NCBI GenBank assembly: GCA_026413805.1
Contig: JAOAKE010000002.1
Location: 4,771 to 68,770 of the forward strand
DNA from: Microcaldota archaeon
Lineage (GTDB): Archaea > Micrarchaeota > Micrarchaeia > Anstonellales > Anstonellaceae
Direction of reading: 5' to 3'
Length of the DNA stretch: 64,000 nucleotides
Part shown: one piece after another, positions 42,400 through 50,460 of the stretch
How the letters are laid out: every line of letters begins with the position of its first letter
How positions within the stretch are numbered: the first letter of the stretch is position 1
Program-made: the position numbers and the translations under genes
The notes under the pieces: model-generated
Seen by the model: the letters and a program-made list of their open reading frames with translations, nothing else
The model's database searches: none
Told to the model about the DNA's origin: nothing

Positions 42400-42951
42400 A
42401 TGGCGATTACCATTGTTATGGGCGTCCCAGGCGCAGGAAAATCCACTGTCCTTGAAGCCATCAAAAGCAACCCCAAATGCAGGCTCGTAAATTATGGAGA
42501 CCTGATGTTTGAAATAGCCGCAAAAGAAAAGTTGGCTTCTCATCGCGATGAGCTTAGGAGGCTTTCCCCTGGCAAGCAGCTTGAGCTGCAATCAAAAGTT
42601 GCTTCAGCCCTTTCTAAAATGGGCGGGAAGGTCGTCCTTGACACCCACTGCTCAATCGCCACTCCAAAAGGCTACCTCCCCGGCCTGCCATTTCATGTCA
42701 TATCGCAGCTGAAAGTGGAACAGCTCATTCTGATTGTAGCCCCAGTTGAAGAGATAATCGCAAGGCGCAAGAATGACACCTCGCGCCAGAGAGACTATGA
42801 CAGCATCTCCTCTCTTAAGGCCCATGAAGAGTGGAACAAATTCCTGCTTGCCACTTATTCAGCCCTCTGCGGGGCACCTGCAAAAATAATTGTAAATTCA
42901 AACGGCAAGCTCAAAGAGGCGCAAGAAGAGCTCCTTTCCACTCTTGGTTAG
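42400..42951 (+). CDS. adkA: Adenylate kinase, archaeal type
   Basis: 183 residues from ATG 42400 (GAGGTG seven bases upstream). P-loop GVPGAGKST at the N-terminus, VVLDTHCSIATPKGYLPGLP and RRKNDTSRQRD are typical of the archaeal AdkA branch, which differs from bacterial Adk. It interconverts AMP, ADP and ATP. The gene conventionally follows secY in archaea. Confidence 0.93.
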   Translation: MAITIVMGVPGAGKSTVLEAIKSNPKCRLVNYGDLMFEIAAKEKLASHRDELRRLSPGKQLELQSKVASALSKMGGKVVLDTHCSIATPKGYLPGLPFHVISQLKVEQLILIVAPVEEIIARRKNDTSRQRDYDSISSLKAHEEWNKFLLATYSALCGAPAKIIVNSNGKLKEAQEELLSTLG

Positions 42952-42961
42952 CGGTGCAGAA

Positions 42962-44041
42962 ATGATTTTTGATTTGTCAAATTTCTGGATATTTGTCCTA
43001 ATCGTTGCTTCGCTTTATTTGCTAATCTTGAATTTTGTGCAGGATAGGCTTGGCTGGAAGTCTCGCCTCCAATCTCTTCAAAAAGAGATGGCTGAAAACC
43101 AAAAAAAGATGATTGAGGCTGCAAAGGCCAGGCGGGATGAAGAATACCAGCAGTGCACTGAGAAATACAACAAGCAAACGATTGAACTTATGAAGCTTCA
43201 GCTTAAGCTGACTGCCCTTTTCCTTGCCCTTTACTATCCTATAACTGCCATTATCTTTCCGGCATTTGAGCCAGGGTTTGGCGACGATGTTCACCTAAGG
43301 CTTTATGATGATGGGCTCGGGGCGCACTGCGACTTAGCGGCAGGAGACGGCATTTTTTCAGTATGCTATTCCCTGCCGCAGCAAGCAACGAAAGGAGCAT
43401 GGGTAATAGACGGCTACCTAAACAGCAGCAGCGATTTTCTTGCAAGAGAAGGGACAGCAATCTATGTTGAGGAGGGCAAAAAAGAGGACGTTTGGCTCCA
43501 GTCGCTATCTGCAAAAGGCCCTTTGGACTTTGCATTTGGAAAGGAGGCATATTCACTTTACATCTCAACAGACAAGGAGAAATATGCGGCAGGCGAGCAG
43601 GTCCAGATAGTTGCAATCCCGCAAAAACAGGTTGCCTCGTGCGGCAAGACTCTCAGCGAAATAGTGCGCGCTTTCAGGCAAAAGGGGGCTGAACTTTCTG
43701 AAAAGGAAATAGGCGAAGTTGCAAACTTCACCCTCTCTTCGTCTGATTGGAAGCCTCTTTCAATAGGCAACAAAAGCTATTTTCTAAAAAGGCACCCCAC
43801 TTTATTCGGAGAAGAGGCCCTAATTTTTGAGCCAGCGCTTCCTTCCAACCCCGCGGTTGAAGCAGTCCTCAACTCCGGCACCTTTTTCCACATTGACCTT
43901 CCCTTTGCGCTACCTTTATTAAACATCCGCCGCATAATCGGCTCTACCGGCGTATTCATATTCTTTGTCTTCGTGATAGGGCTGGGGTATAGCATTGCAA
44001 GCTCAGCCTACAAAAAATTCATGAAGAGCAGGGGTGCATAA
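42962..44041 (+). CDS. EMC3/Oxa1-like membrane insertase (DUF106) with large external insertion
   Basis: 359 residues from ATG 42962. Membrane helix 1 at about 7-27, a charged coiled-coil hairpin at 35-80 and helix 2 at 83-104 match the archaeal DUF106 family (EMC3/TMCO1/Oxa1 superfamily). Helix 3 comes only at about 328-352. Between helices 2 and 3 lies a 220-residue soluble part that typical family members of about 180 residues lack. It begins with FGDDVHLRLYDDGLGAHCDLAAGDGIF, a beta-sandwich-like segment. It probably faces outward. Synteny (adk, DUF106, eL34, cmk) supports the assignment. Confidence 0.85.
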   Translation: MIFDLSNFWIFVLIVASLYLLILNFVQDRLGWKSRLQSLQKEMAENQKKMIEAAKARRDEEYQQCTEKYNKQTIELMKLQLKLTALFLALYYPITAIIFPAFEPGFGDDVHLRLYDDGLGAHCDLAAGDGIFSVCYSLPQQATKGAWVIDGYLNSSSDFLAREGTAIYVEEGKKEDVWLQSLSAKGPLDFAFGKEAYSLYISTDKEKYAAGEQVQIVAIPQKQVASCGKTLSEIVRAFRQKGAELSEKEIGEVANFTLSSSDWKPLSIGNKSYFLKRHPTLFGEEALIFEPALPSNPAVEAVLNSGTFFHIDLPFALPLLNIRRIIGSTGVFIFFVFVIGLGYSIASSAYKKFMKSRGA

Positions 44042-44042
44042 T

Positions 44043-44372
44043 GTGACTCTCCCAAAAAATCGTTCAAATTCGGTGCGCAAGGTAAAAAGGCGCGCTCCAT
44101 CAGGCGAAGTGCACACGCTTTACAGAAGGAGGCAGAAGGGAAAGAGGCATACCTGCCCAATAAGCGGAAAGCCGCTTCAGGCAGTGAGCTCCTTGGAAGG
44201 CAACCTTTCAAGGCGCAGGCCTAACCGAAAATTCGGCGGGCAGCTTTCATCTGGCGCAGCCTCACGCATAATAGTCCTTGCCACGCGCGTCAAGGAAGGA
44301 GTCATGAAACTTCAAGACATAGACATCAAGCTTCTTCCTTATGTCAAGCGCTACCTTGCAAGAAAGAAGTAA
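44043..44372 (+). CDS. rpl34e: Ribosomal protein eL34, zinc ligands lost
   Basis: 109 residues with GTG start at 44043 (GGGGTG six bases upstream; GTG 44034 possible). RSNSVRKVKRRAPSGEVHTLYRRRQKGKRHTC matches eL34. The family usually has two CxxC pairs for zinc; here only one Cys (TCPISGKPL) remains, so the zinc ribbon is probably gone. Position between the DUF106 protein and cmk is the standard one. Confidence 0.87.
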   Translation: MTLPKNRSNSVRKVKRRAPSGEVHTLYRRRQKGKRHTCPISGKPLQAVSSLEGNLSRRRPNRKFGGQLSSGAASRIIVLATRVKEGVMKLQDIDIKLLPYVKRYLARKK

Positions 44373-44388
44373 GCAAAAGGAGGAGCAG

Positions 44389-44979
44389 ATGATAATAACA
44401 ATCTCTGGCTTGTCAGGAAGCGGCAAAAATACAATCGGCAGCATAGTTGCAAAAAGGCTGAAGCTTAGGCATGTCAACCCCACATTCAAGAAGCTGGCAG
44501 AAGAGCGCCGCATGGACCTGCTGGAATTCCAAAAAAAGGCAGAGGCAGAGCCCAGGATTGACAAGGAATTTGACGCAGCTTTGATAAAAGAAGTTGAGAA
44601 AGGCCCATGCGTTGTGACGACCTGGCTTGGCCCATGGATGATACTAAATGCAGACCTGCGTGTCTGGATAGATGCCTCGCAACAGACACGGGCCCAGAGA
44701 ATTGCAAAAAGAGACGGCATGACTTTGGAAAAGGCGCTTGAGCACATAAGCGCACGCGACTCCTCAAACCGCTCAAGGTACCTCTCAATATACAATATAG
44801 ACATCTGCGACCATTCGGGCTTTGACTTGGTGATAAATTCAGAGAAGTTCAAGCCAGAGCAATCTGCCCAGGTAATCATTAATGCTGCCTTGTTAAAGGC
44901 TGGAAAGCCAAAAAAAGGAAGGCCCGCTTTGCAGAAAAAGGTCCAAAGGAAGGCGGGCAAGAAAGTGAAAGGAAAATAA
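44389..44979 (+). CDS. cmk: Cytidylate kinase, archaeal type
   Basis: 196 residues from ATG 44389 (AAGGAGGAG upstream). P-loop SGLSGSGKNT, the RIDKEFDAAL and VTTWLGPWM segments, and DSSNRSRYLSIYNIDI match archaeal CMP kinases. It makes CDP from CMP. The C-terminal 25 residues are a Lys-rich tail. Confidence 0.93.
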   Translation: MIITISGLSGSGKNTIGSIVAKRLKLRHVNPTFKKLAEERRMDLLEFQKKAEAEPRIDKEFDAALIKEVEKGPCVVTTWLGPWMILNADLRVWIDASQQTRAQRIAKRDGMTLEKALEHISARDSSNRSRYLSIYNIDICDHSGFDLVINSEKFKPEQSAQVIINAALLKAGKPKKGRPALQKKVQRKAGKKVKGK

Positions 44980-45006
44980 GCAGTTTTTTGCAACGGAGGA
45001 ATTTTT

Positions 45007-45195
45007 ATGGCGGCTATATCTGTTGGGCGCGTGTGCGTAAAGTTAAAGGGGCGAGACGCAGGCGAAAAGGTAGTCATAACAAAGATAATAGACAAGAATT
45101 TCGTCATGGTTCGCTCGGCTGCGAGGAAGAAAAACCCTGAGAGGCGCTGTGCCATTGTCCATCTTGAGCCAACCGAAACAGTAGTTAGCGCCTGA
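45007..45195 (+). CDS. rpl14e: Ribosomal protein eL14, short
   Basis: 62 residues: SVGRVCVKLKGRDAGEKVVITKIIDKNFVMV followed by ERRCAIVHLEPTETVV. Only the SH3-like core of eL14 is kept, shorter than most archaeal copies. It lies between cmk and the pseudouridine synthase as in other archaea. Confidence 0.9.
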   Translation: MAAISVGRVCVKLKGRDAGEKVVITKIIDKNFVMVRSAARKKNPERRCAIVHLEPTETVVSA

Positions 45196-45229
45196 TTTTT
45201 CAAAGCGCCTGCCGGCAAGGGTATTATAG

Positions 45230-46123
45230 ATGGCGCACCCAGAACTTGGCGAGCTTTTAAAATGCTCCTTTTTAATAGTTGACAAGCCCATCGGCCCTTC
45301 TTCTCACGAGGTCACTTCCTTTGTGCGCAAGATGCTTGGCGTTAAAAAGGCAGGGCATTCTGGCACCCTTGACCCGCAGGTTTCAGGCGTGCTTCCTGTC
45401 GGGGTTGGAAAAGCTACCCGCCTGCTTCAATACCTTGCGGCCAAGGACAAAAAATATGTCTGCCTGATGAAGACAGGGAGGAAGATGGGCAAAGAAGAGA
45501 TAGAGCAGCTGTTTGAGTCATTCACAGGAACCATCGTGCAGACTCCCCCAAAAGAGAGCGCGGTCAGCAAAAAGCCCCGCCAACGCAAGGTTTTTTATAT
45601 CCATCTCCTCCAATTACAGTCCACGAAGGTGCTTTTCGAGGTGCACTGCGAGGCTGGGACCTATATTCGTGTCCTGGTCTCGGATTTTGCTCCGCATTGC
45701 GGCGGTGCAAAGATGCTTGAGTTGAGGCGGATATCAGTTGGCCCGATAACTGAATCCTCTGCTCACACTTTGCAAGAGATATCTGACGCGATGTGGCTTG
45801 CACAAGAAAAGCGCGACGAGTCGGCAATAAGAAAAATGCTTTTGCCGGCGTCTGAGGCGCTCTCCCTTCCGAAGATGGTGCTGCAGGACTCCGCTGTGGA
45901 GTCGGTCTGCGCAGGCTCAGGGCTTTATCGCCCAGGGCTTCTTGGCTTTGACCAAGGCATCAATGAGGGGGAAGAGGTCGCCCTCATGACGAGGAAGGGG
46001 GAGCTGGTTGGCGTTGGGCGCGCAACAGCTTCTTCTTCGGAAATCACGAAAATGAAAAGCGGCTGTGTTGCATCGCCGCTTACAATAGTAATGGAGCGCG
46101 GAACTTACCCGCGAAAATGGTAA
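45230..46123 (+). CDS. truB: tRNA/rRNA pseudouridine synthase, TruB/Cbf5 family
   Basis: 297 residues. Catalytic motif GHSGTLDPQVSGVLPV contains the essential Asp. The C-terminal part (about 205-297) looks like a PUA domain. In archaea this protein makes Psi55 in tRNA and, with H/ACA guide RNPs, rRNA pseudouridines. Length is slightly below usual Cbf5. Interesting here because Psi55 lies right beside the intron site in the T-loops of several tRNAs of this window. Confidence 0.93.
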   Translation: MAHPELGELLKCSFLIVDKPIGPSSHEVTSFVRKMLGVKKAGHSGTLDPQVSGVLPVGVGKATRLLQYLAAKDKKYVCLMKTGRKMGKEEIEQLFESFTGTIVQTPPKESAVSKKPRQRKVFYIHLLQLQSTKVLFEVHCEAGTYIRVLVSDFAPHCGGAKMLELRRISVGPITESSAHTLQEISDAMWLAQEKRDESAIRKMLLPASEALSLPKMVLQDSAVESVCAGSGLYRPGLLGFDQGINEGEEVALMTRKGELVGVGRATASSSEITKMKSGCVASPLTIVMERGTYPRKW

Positions 46124-46137
46124 TGGGAGGCGAGTGA

Positions 46138-46319
46138 GCCGGGATCGCATAACCTGGTAGTGCGCATGCCTGGAGTGTTTTTCCCGATAGCATGTGGTCG
46201 CAAGGCCGTATGGGTTCCGGCAGGTGCCCCTGAGTTTGTTGTTCTTGGGGCGTGTGCCGCCCAAAAAAGCTCAGGCGGGGAAAACGCCTGCCACAGGGCT
46301 GAAAGTCCCATTCCCGGCG
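46138..46319 (+). tRNA. tRNA-Ser(GGA) with two introns (anticodon loop and T-loop)
   Basis: Acceptor GCCGGGA (46138-46144) pairs with TCCCGGC (46312-46318), discriminator G73 at 46319. Anticodon stem CATGC/GCATG (46165-46169, 46190-46194) encloses CTGGAG, then a 13-nt intron (46176-46188), then A38; anticodon GGA is at 46172-46174. The variable arm TGGTC-GCAA-GGCCG is class II. T-stem ATGGG (46210-46214) pairs with CCCAT (46307-46311). Between TTC and AAGT lies an 85-nt intron (46218-46302) whose ends can pair (GGCAGG/CCTGCC). The spliced product is an 84-nt class II tRNA with T-loop TTCAAGT. CCA is not encoded. Confidence 0.88.
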
Positions 46320-46383
46320 CTTCCCTTTACTAAAGGAGCAATCATGGCAGAGGCTCGGAATTGCCAAGAATTAAGGTGAAAAA

Positions 46384-47067
46384 ATGCCTGAAGACTTCAA
46401 GAAAGCAGAGAAATATGAAGAGAAGAAAAAGGACAGGTCAGCTCCTGCGCAGCGCAAGCCGCCGCAGCAGGCAGGAAAGCCGATCATTTCCCCTTCGGGA
46501 AAAGAAGTGCGGGGAGTGGTTCGGCTTGCAGGAAAAGACCTCCGCGGAACTCTTCCAATCAACCGCGCCATCGTTGCTGTAAAGGGGGTTGGGATTAACC
46601 TTGGCACAGTCCTCTCTTCAATTGCAATTGAGAAGCTGCAAGTGAATGACAAAACCCTCCTTGGCGAGCTTTCAGAGGAGCAGATTCACCAGCTAGAGCA
46701 CATACTGGCGCATCCCAAAGAATACGGAGTTCCCTCGTGGATGCTAAACAGGCAAAAGGACTTGCTCTCTGGGGAAGACCTGCACCTGATAGGCTCTGAT
46801 TTAACGTTTGCCGTAAAGCAGGACATTGAGCATGAAAAGGAAATTAACAGCTGGAGAGGGTTCCGCCACGCCTACGGGCAAAAGGTGCGCGGCCAGCACA
46901 CCCGCAGCACCGGCAGGACAGGCATGACCGTAGGAGTTCTTAGGAAATCTGTGCTTGCAAAGGCAGGTGCAGCCGCCCAGGCAACTGGGGCAAAGGCACA
47001 GCAGGCTTCTGCAGCTGCGGCAAAGCCCTCTGCTGCACCGCAAAAGAAAGAGGAGGCTAAAAAGTGA
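46384..47067 (+). CDS. rps13: Ribosomal protein uS13, extended
   Basis: 227 residues. VVRLAGKDLRGTLPINRAIVAVKGVGINLG and SWRGFRHAYGQKVRGQHTRSTGRTG are diagnostic. A 35-residue charged N-terminal extension and a 45-residue Ala/Lys tail make it longer than usual. ATG preceded by TTAAGGTGAAAAA. First protein of the alpha-like operon. Confidence 0.95.
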   Translation: MPEDFKKAEKYEEKKKDRSAPAQRKPPQQAGKPIISPSGKEVRGVVRLAGKDLRGTLPINRAIVAVKGVGINLGTVLSSIAIEKLQVNDKTLLGELSEEQIHQLEHILAHPKEYGVPSWMLNRQKDLLSGEDLHLIGSDLTFAVKQDIEHEKEINSWRGFRHAYGQKVRGQHTRSTGRTGMTVGVLRKSVLAKAGAAAQATGAKAQQASAAAAKPSAAPQKKEEAKK

Positions 47068-47093
47068 GCAAATGATTGCTAAGAGGTTTTTCA

Positions 47094-47633
47094 ATGGGTG
47101 ACCCACGAAGGATAAAAAACAAATATGAAACCCCGCGCAAGGTCTGGGATGCAGAAAGGATAAAGACTGAAAAGAAGCTTGCCAGCACCTATGGGCTGAA
47201 AAACACCCGCGAGGTTTGGATTGCCCTGCAGCATCTTAAAAAGGCAAGGCGCAATGCCATTCGCCTGATTGCCTTGGGAAAAGAGGGCATGGAAAAGGGA
47301 AAGCCGCTCCTTTCGCGCCTGGCAAAGCTTGGCTTGCTTTCAGAAAATGCCACCTTGGAAGACGTGCTTTCCATCACTGTTGAAAACTTCCTGGACAGGC
47401 GCCTTCAAACTCGGGTTGTGAAAAAGGGGCTTGCAAGAACGATGGCACAGGCACGCCAGCTAATAACCCATGGCTTCATTGCCATAAGAGGAAGGCGCGT
47501 CACCGTTCCATCCTACCTTGTCAATGCTGAAGAGGACGCCTACATTTCCTATTATCGCCCAATTGACATCTCTCCACAAGAGGCGAAGCCTGAGAGGTCT
47601 GCCGCACAGGCAGGGGCTCAAAGAGAATCTTAA
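47094..47633 (+). CDS. rps4: Ribosomal protein uS4
   Basis: 179 residues from ATG 47094 (AAGAGGTTTTT). GDPRRIKNKYETPRKVWDAERI and the S4 RNA-binding domain with FLDRRLQTRVVKKGLARTMAQARQLITHGFIAIRGRRV. Its TAA stop overlaps the first in-frame ATG of uS11. Confidence 0.95.
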   Translation: MGDPRRIKNKYETPRKVWDAERIKTEKKLASTYGLKNTREVWIALQHLKKARRNAIRLIALGKEGMEKGKPLLSRLAKLGLLSENATLEDVLSITVENFLDRRLQTRVVKKGLARTMAQARQLITHGFIAIRGRRVTVPSYLVNAEEDAYISYYRPIDISPQEAKPERSAAQAGAQRES

Positions 47634-47644
47634 TGGTGGTTTTT

Positions 47645-48169
47645 GTGGTTGACAAAAAAGAAGCAGCTCAAAGCGAGGCAAAAACCGAGGCACCAAAAGC
47701 CGCAAAAGAGGCTCCAGAGGCAGTTGCTTCCCCCCCTCCGCAGCAGCCTGCTGCCCAAGAACATGCTGAGGCACCAAAGCCGCGCGTGCAGAGGTGGGCA
47801 GTAGCGCATGTTTACTCTTCCAAGAATGACACGATAATAACCGTTACTGACCTGTCTGGCGCAGAGACGATAGCAAAGGCTTCAGGAGGAATGATTGTAA
47901 AGGCAGACCGAGAAGAAGGAAAGCCATATGCTGCCATGCAGGCTGCCATGCGCGTGGCAAACGAGGTAAAAAACAAGGGGATTACTGGCCTGCACATCCG
48001 AATTCGCGCACCCGGAGGCAATGGGGCAAAAACGCCTGGGGCAGGGGCGCAGGCAGTAGTCCGCTCGCTTGCAAGGATGGGGCTGAAAATAGGCAAAATA
48101 GAAGACGTTACCCCCATTCCAACTGATACTACCAAAAGGCCAGGCGGCAGAAGGGGACGAAGGGTTTGA
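47645..48169 (+). CDS. rps11: Ribosomal protein uS11
   Basis: 174 residues from GTG 47645, chosen because GTGGTTTTT precedes it as in neighbouring genes; ATG 47633 would add four residues. The first about 45 residues are an Ala/Pro/Glu-rich extension. The core has WAVAHVYSSKNDTIITVTDLSG, AGGMIVKADR-type and GGNGAKTPGAGAQAVVRSLARMGLKI-type signatures and the RRGRRV end. Confidence 0.94.
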   Translation: MVDKKEAAQSEAKTEAPKAAKEAPEAVASPPPQQPAAQEHAEAPKPRVQRWAVAHVYSSKNDTIITVTDLSGAETIAKASGGMIVKADREEGKPYAAMQAAMRVANEVKNKGITGLHIRIRAPGGNGAKTPGAGAQAVVRSLARMGLKIGKIEDVTPIPTDTTKRPGGRRGRRV

Positions 48170-48181
48170 GCCGGTGATAGC

Positions 48182-48757
48182 ATGGATATTGAGATATTGC
48201 GCGAAAAGGAGAACAGGCTGGAGTTTTTGCTTAAAGGAACCTCTGTTCCGTTCTCCAACTTGGTAAGAAGGTATGTTTTAGGGCAGCTTCCAACCTTTGC
48301 AATTGACCGAGTGACCTTTTATGAGAATTCCTCCGCGCTCTTTGACGAATACATTGCCCACAGGCTTGGGCAAATCCCAATTGTTTCAGACGTTGCCCGC
48401 CCAACAGATGAAATCACCTTCATGCTTGACGCAGAGGGGCCAGCCACAGTTTATTCCAAGCACCTCAAAAGCAGTGACCCGAAAATAAAAGTGGCTTATG
48501 AGAACATCCCTATCCTGCGCCTGCTTGAAGGGCAAAACATACGCCTTGAGGCAAAGGCTCGGCAGGGGATAGGGCGAGCCCATGCAAAGTTCCAACCAGG
48601 CTTAATCTCCTATGAGATGCTCTCTGAAAGCGAGTTTCGTTTCAAGCTTGAAAGCTTCATGCAAATTCCGCCTCGCAAGATGCTTATGCAAACAGCGGAT
48701 ATCATAATTGAAAAATGCGAGGAGCTTGAACGCAAGCTTTCGGAGTTAAAAGAATAA
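48182..48757 (+). CDS. rpoD: RNA polymerase subunit D (alpha-like), without ferredoxin domain
   Basis: 191 residues. Dimerisation part NRLEFLLKGTSVPFSNLVRRYVLGQLPTFAIDRV and FDEYIAHRLGQIPIVSD, then HAKFQPGLISYE and the C-terminal FRFKLES.....ADIIIEKCEELERKL. The Cys-containing [4Fe-4S] insertion of many archaeal RpoD proteins is absent. Assembles with RpoL/N to start polymerase assembly. Confidence 0.95.
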   Translation: MDIEILREKENRLEFLLKGTSVPFSNLVRRYVLGQLPTFAIDRVTFYENSSALFDEYIAHRLGQIPIVSDVARPTDEITFMLDAEGPATVYSKHLKSSDPKIKVAYENIPILRLLEGQNIRLEAKARQGIGRAHAKFQPGLISYEMLSESEFRFKLESFMQIPPRKMLMQTADIIIEKCEELERKLSELKE

Positions 48758-48824
48758 CTAGCTAAAAATTGCATGCGCAAAAGAAATAAAAAGGGGGCGA
48801 TGTAGCAAGTTGAAATTAGAGGTT

Positions 48825-48948
48825 GTGGGGGTGGCAGAGCCAGGTCAAATGCGCCAGCTTGAGGGGCTGGTGCCTTAGGGCTTCGAGGGTTCAAAAAAAA
48901 TCCGCCCTTGTCTGGTGCGGGTTTGGAGAACAAATCCCTTCCCCCACA
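48825..48948 (+). tRNA. tRNA-Leu(GAG) with T-loop intron
   Basis: Acceptor GTGGGGG (48825-48831) pairs with CCCCCAC (48941-48947), A73 at 48948. Anticodon stem CCAGC/GCTGG with loop TTGAGGG; anticodon GAG at 48861-48863. The 14-nt variable arm is class II. T-stem GAGGG (48885-48889) pairs with CCCTT (48936-48940). A 39-nt intron (48893-48931, boundaries can slide by a few A residues) splits TTC from AAAT; removal gives TTCAAAT and an 85-nt tRNA. The intron has a CCGC/GCGG hairpin. It stands between rpoD and eL18. Confidence 0.88.
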
Positions 48949-48969
48949 CTTAACCGCTCGGTGTTGTTT

Positions 48970-49323
48970 ATGAGGAAAGCAAAATTCTCTGAGAAAAACT
49001 TAAAGATATCCGCGGGCCTTCCGCCAGAGGCAAGGAAGACGCCATTTTGGAAAAGGGTCCTTGGGCTTCTTTCAGCCCCATCCAGGAAAAAGCCAGGAGT
49101 AAACGTAAGCAAGATTGCAAAGTTTGCAGGAAACGGCCAGCTGGTGGTTGTCCCTGACAAGGTGCTCGGCGCAGGAAGGCTGACCTCAGCAGTCAACGTT
49201 GCAGCAGTTTCATTCTCGCAGTCTGCCAAGTCCATGATAGAAGCCGCAGGCGGAAAGGCAATCTCAATAGTTGAGGCAGCTAAAAAAAGCCCAACTGGCA
49301 AGGGCCTAATAATCATAAAATAA
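48970..49323 (+). CDS. rpl18e: Ribosomal protein eL18
   Basis: 117 residues from ATG 48970. WKRVLGLLSAPSRKKPGVNVSKIAKFAGNGQLVVVPDKVLGAGRL-type core and AVSFSQSAKSMIEAAGGKAISI are typical of eL18. An apparent longer frame runs back through the tRNA gene and is not coding. Confidence 0.93.
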   Translation: MRKAKFSEKNLKISAGLPPEARKTPFWKRVLGLLSAPSRKKPGVNVSKIAKFAGNGQLVVVPDKVLGAGRLTSAVNVAAVSFSQSAKSMIEAAGGKAISIVEAAKKSPTGKGLIIIK

Positions 49324-49336
49324 ATTGGGTGAAGGA

Positions 49337-49753
49337 ATGGTAGTGATTGATGCCAACGGAGCGGTTGTTGGAAGGCTGGGGGCAAGGGTGGCGAAGCTTT
49401 TGCTCTCTGGGCAGGAAGTTCAAATAATAAACGCTGACAAGGCAATCATGGTGGGCTCCCTTTCTGCTGCTCGCGACAAGTATTTTTCCCGCAGGCAGCA
49501 GAAAAACAAGCGCCAGCCTGAAAACTCGCCCCGCTGGCCTCGTGTCCCACACCTCCTCTTGCGCAGGATAATCAGGGGCATGCTGCCCTGGAAGAGCCAG
49601 CGCGGAAGAGAAGCGTATCGGAGGCTGAAAGTATTTTCAGGTGAAGCCGGCGAAGGCAAGAAGCTCTCCATACCCGAGGCCTCAGGGAGCGGAAAGCACA
49701 GGGCATTTACCCTTTCGCAGCTTTGCTTGGCGCTTGGCGGCAAGCCAAATTAG
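49337..49753 (+). CDS. rpl13: Ribosomal protein uL13
   Basis: 138 residues from ATG 49337 (GGGTGAAGGA; TTG 49325 possible). VIDANGAVVGRLGARVAKLLL, WPRVPHLLLRRIIRGMLPWKSQRGREAYRRLKV are diagnostic. Follows eL18 in the standard archaeal order. Confidence 0.95.
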   Translation: MVVIDANGAVVGRLGARVAKLLLSGQEVQIINADKAIMVGSLSAARDKYFSRRQQKNKRQPENSPRWPRVPHLLLRRIIRGMLPWKSQRGREAYRRLKVFSGEAGEGKKLSIPEASGSGKHRAFTLSQLCLALGGKPN

Positions 49754-49771
49754 AGGAATAAGGTGCATATT

Positions 49772-50209
49772 ATGGCAACTCCAAAAAAGAAGGCAAAACC
49801 AAAACAAAAAAAGGAGGCAAATGTATTCCGCGGAAAAAGAAAAGAGAGCGTGGCCCGTGCCACAATCAAAAAAGGCAAGGGAGTTGTAAGGATAAACAGC
49901 GTCCTTCTGCAAGCCATTGACAACAAGTATGTGCGCGAGACAATTGCCGAGCCGCTTCATCTCGCCCCAGAAATTGCTTCGCAAGTTGACATATCCGTAA
50001 ATGTCTATGGCGGAGGGGCGATGGGGCAGGCGCAGGCAAGCCGCCTGGCAATTGCCAGGGCATTAATTGGCTTTTCAAATGACCCTGCCCTCAAGCAAAA
50101 GTTCTTGTCATACGACCGCTCAATGGTCGCTGAGGACTCAAGGCGCATTGAGCCGAAGAAGTACAAAGGGCCAAAGGCTCGCGCAAGATTCCAAAAGTCA
50201 TACAGGTAA
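49772..50209 (+). CDS. rps9: Ribosomal protein uS9
   Basis: 145 residues from ATG 49772 (AGGTG six bases upstream). FRGKRKESVARATIKKGKGVVRIN, VYGGGAMGQAQASRLAIARALI and the C-terminal KKYKGPKARARFQKSYR, whose Arg-Tyr-type end reaches the P site. Confidence 0.95.
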   Translation: MATPKKKAKPKQKKEANVFRGKRKESVARATIKKGKGVVRINSVLLQAIDNKYVRETIAEPLHLAPEIASQVDISVNVYGGGAMGQAQASRLAIARALIGFSNDPALKQKFLSYDRSMVAEDSRRIEPKKYKGPKARARFQKSYR

Positions 50210-50240
50210 ATAGGATATTGGGTTGGCAAGGGGTGTGCGT

Positions 50241-50438
50241 ATGTTCTTTCCAATAAGATGCTTCACATGCGGGGCAGTGATAGGGCACCAGTGGGAAGAA
50301 TACCAAAAGCAGGTTAAAGAGGGCAAAAGCCCTGCAGAGGTGCTGGATTCATTGGAGATTGAGCGTTACTGCTGCCGCAGGATGTTTCTTTCGCACGTAG
50401 AAGTGATGGACAAGGTGATGCGCTACAGGAAATTTTAG
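50241..50438 (+). CDS. rpoN: RNA polymerase subunit N (Rpb10 homologue)
   Basis: 65 residues from ATG 50241 (GGGGTG upstream). FFPIRCFTCGAVIGHQWEEYQ and ERYCCRRMFLSHVEVMDKVMRYRKF give the atypical zinc site CxxC...CC of Rpb10. Contacts RpoD and B' during assembly. RpoK, often next, is not found here. Confidence 0.95.
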   Translation: MFFPIRCFTCGAVIGHQWEEYQKQVKEGKSPAEVLDSLEIERYCCRRMFLSHVEVMDKVMRYRKF

Positions 50439-50460
50439 GAGGATATTGGCTTGCGGTATT

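Noticed and set aside
46129..46350. RNase P or SRP RNA
   Set aside because: The region lacks their conserved cores, and it resolves completely into a class II tRNA-Ser with two introns.
48823..48969. N-terminal extension of eL18
   Set aside because: The upstream frame is the tRNA-Leu(GAG) gene; the family core starts at 48970.
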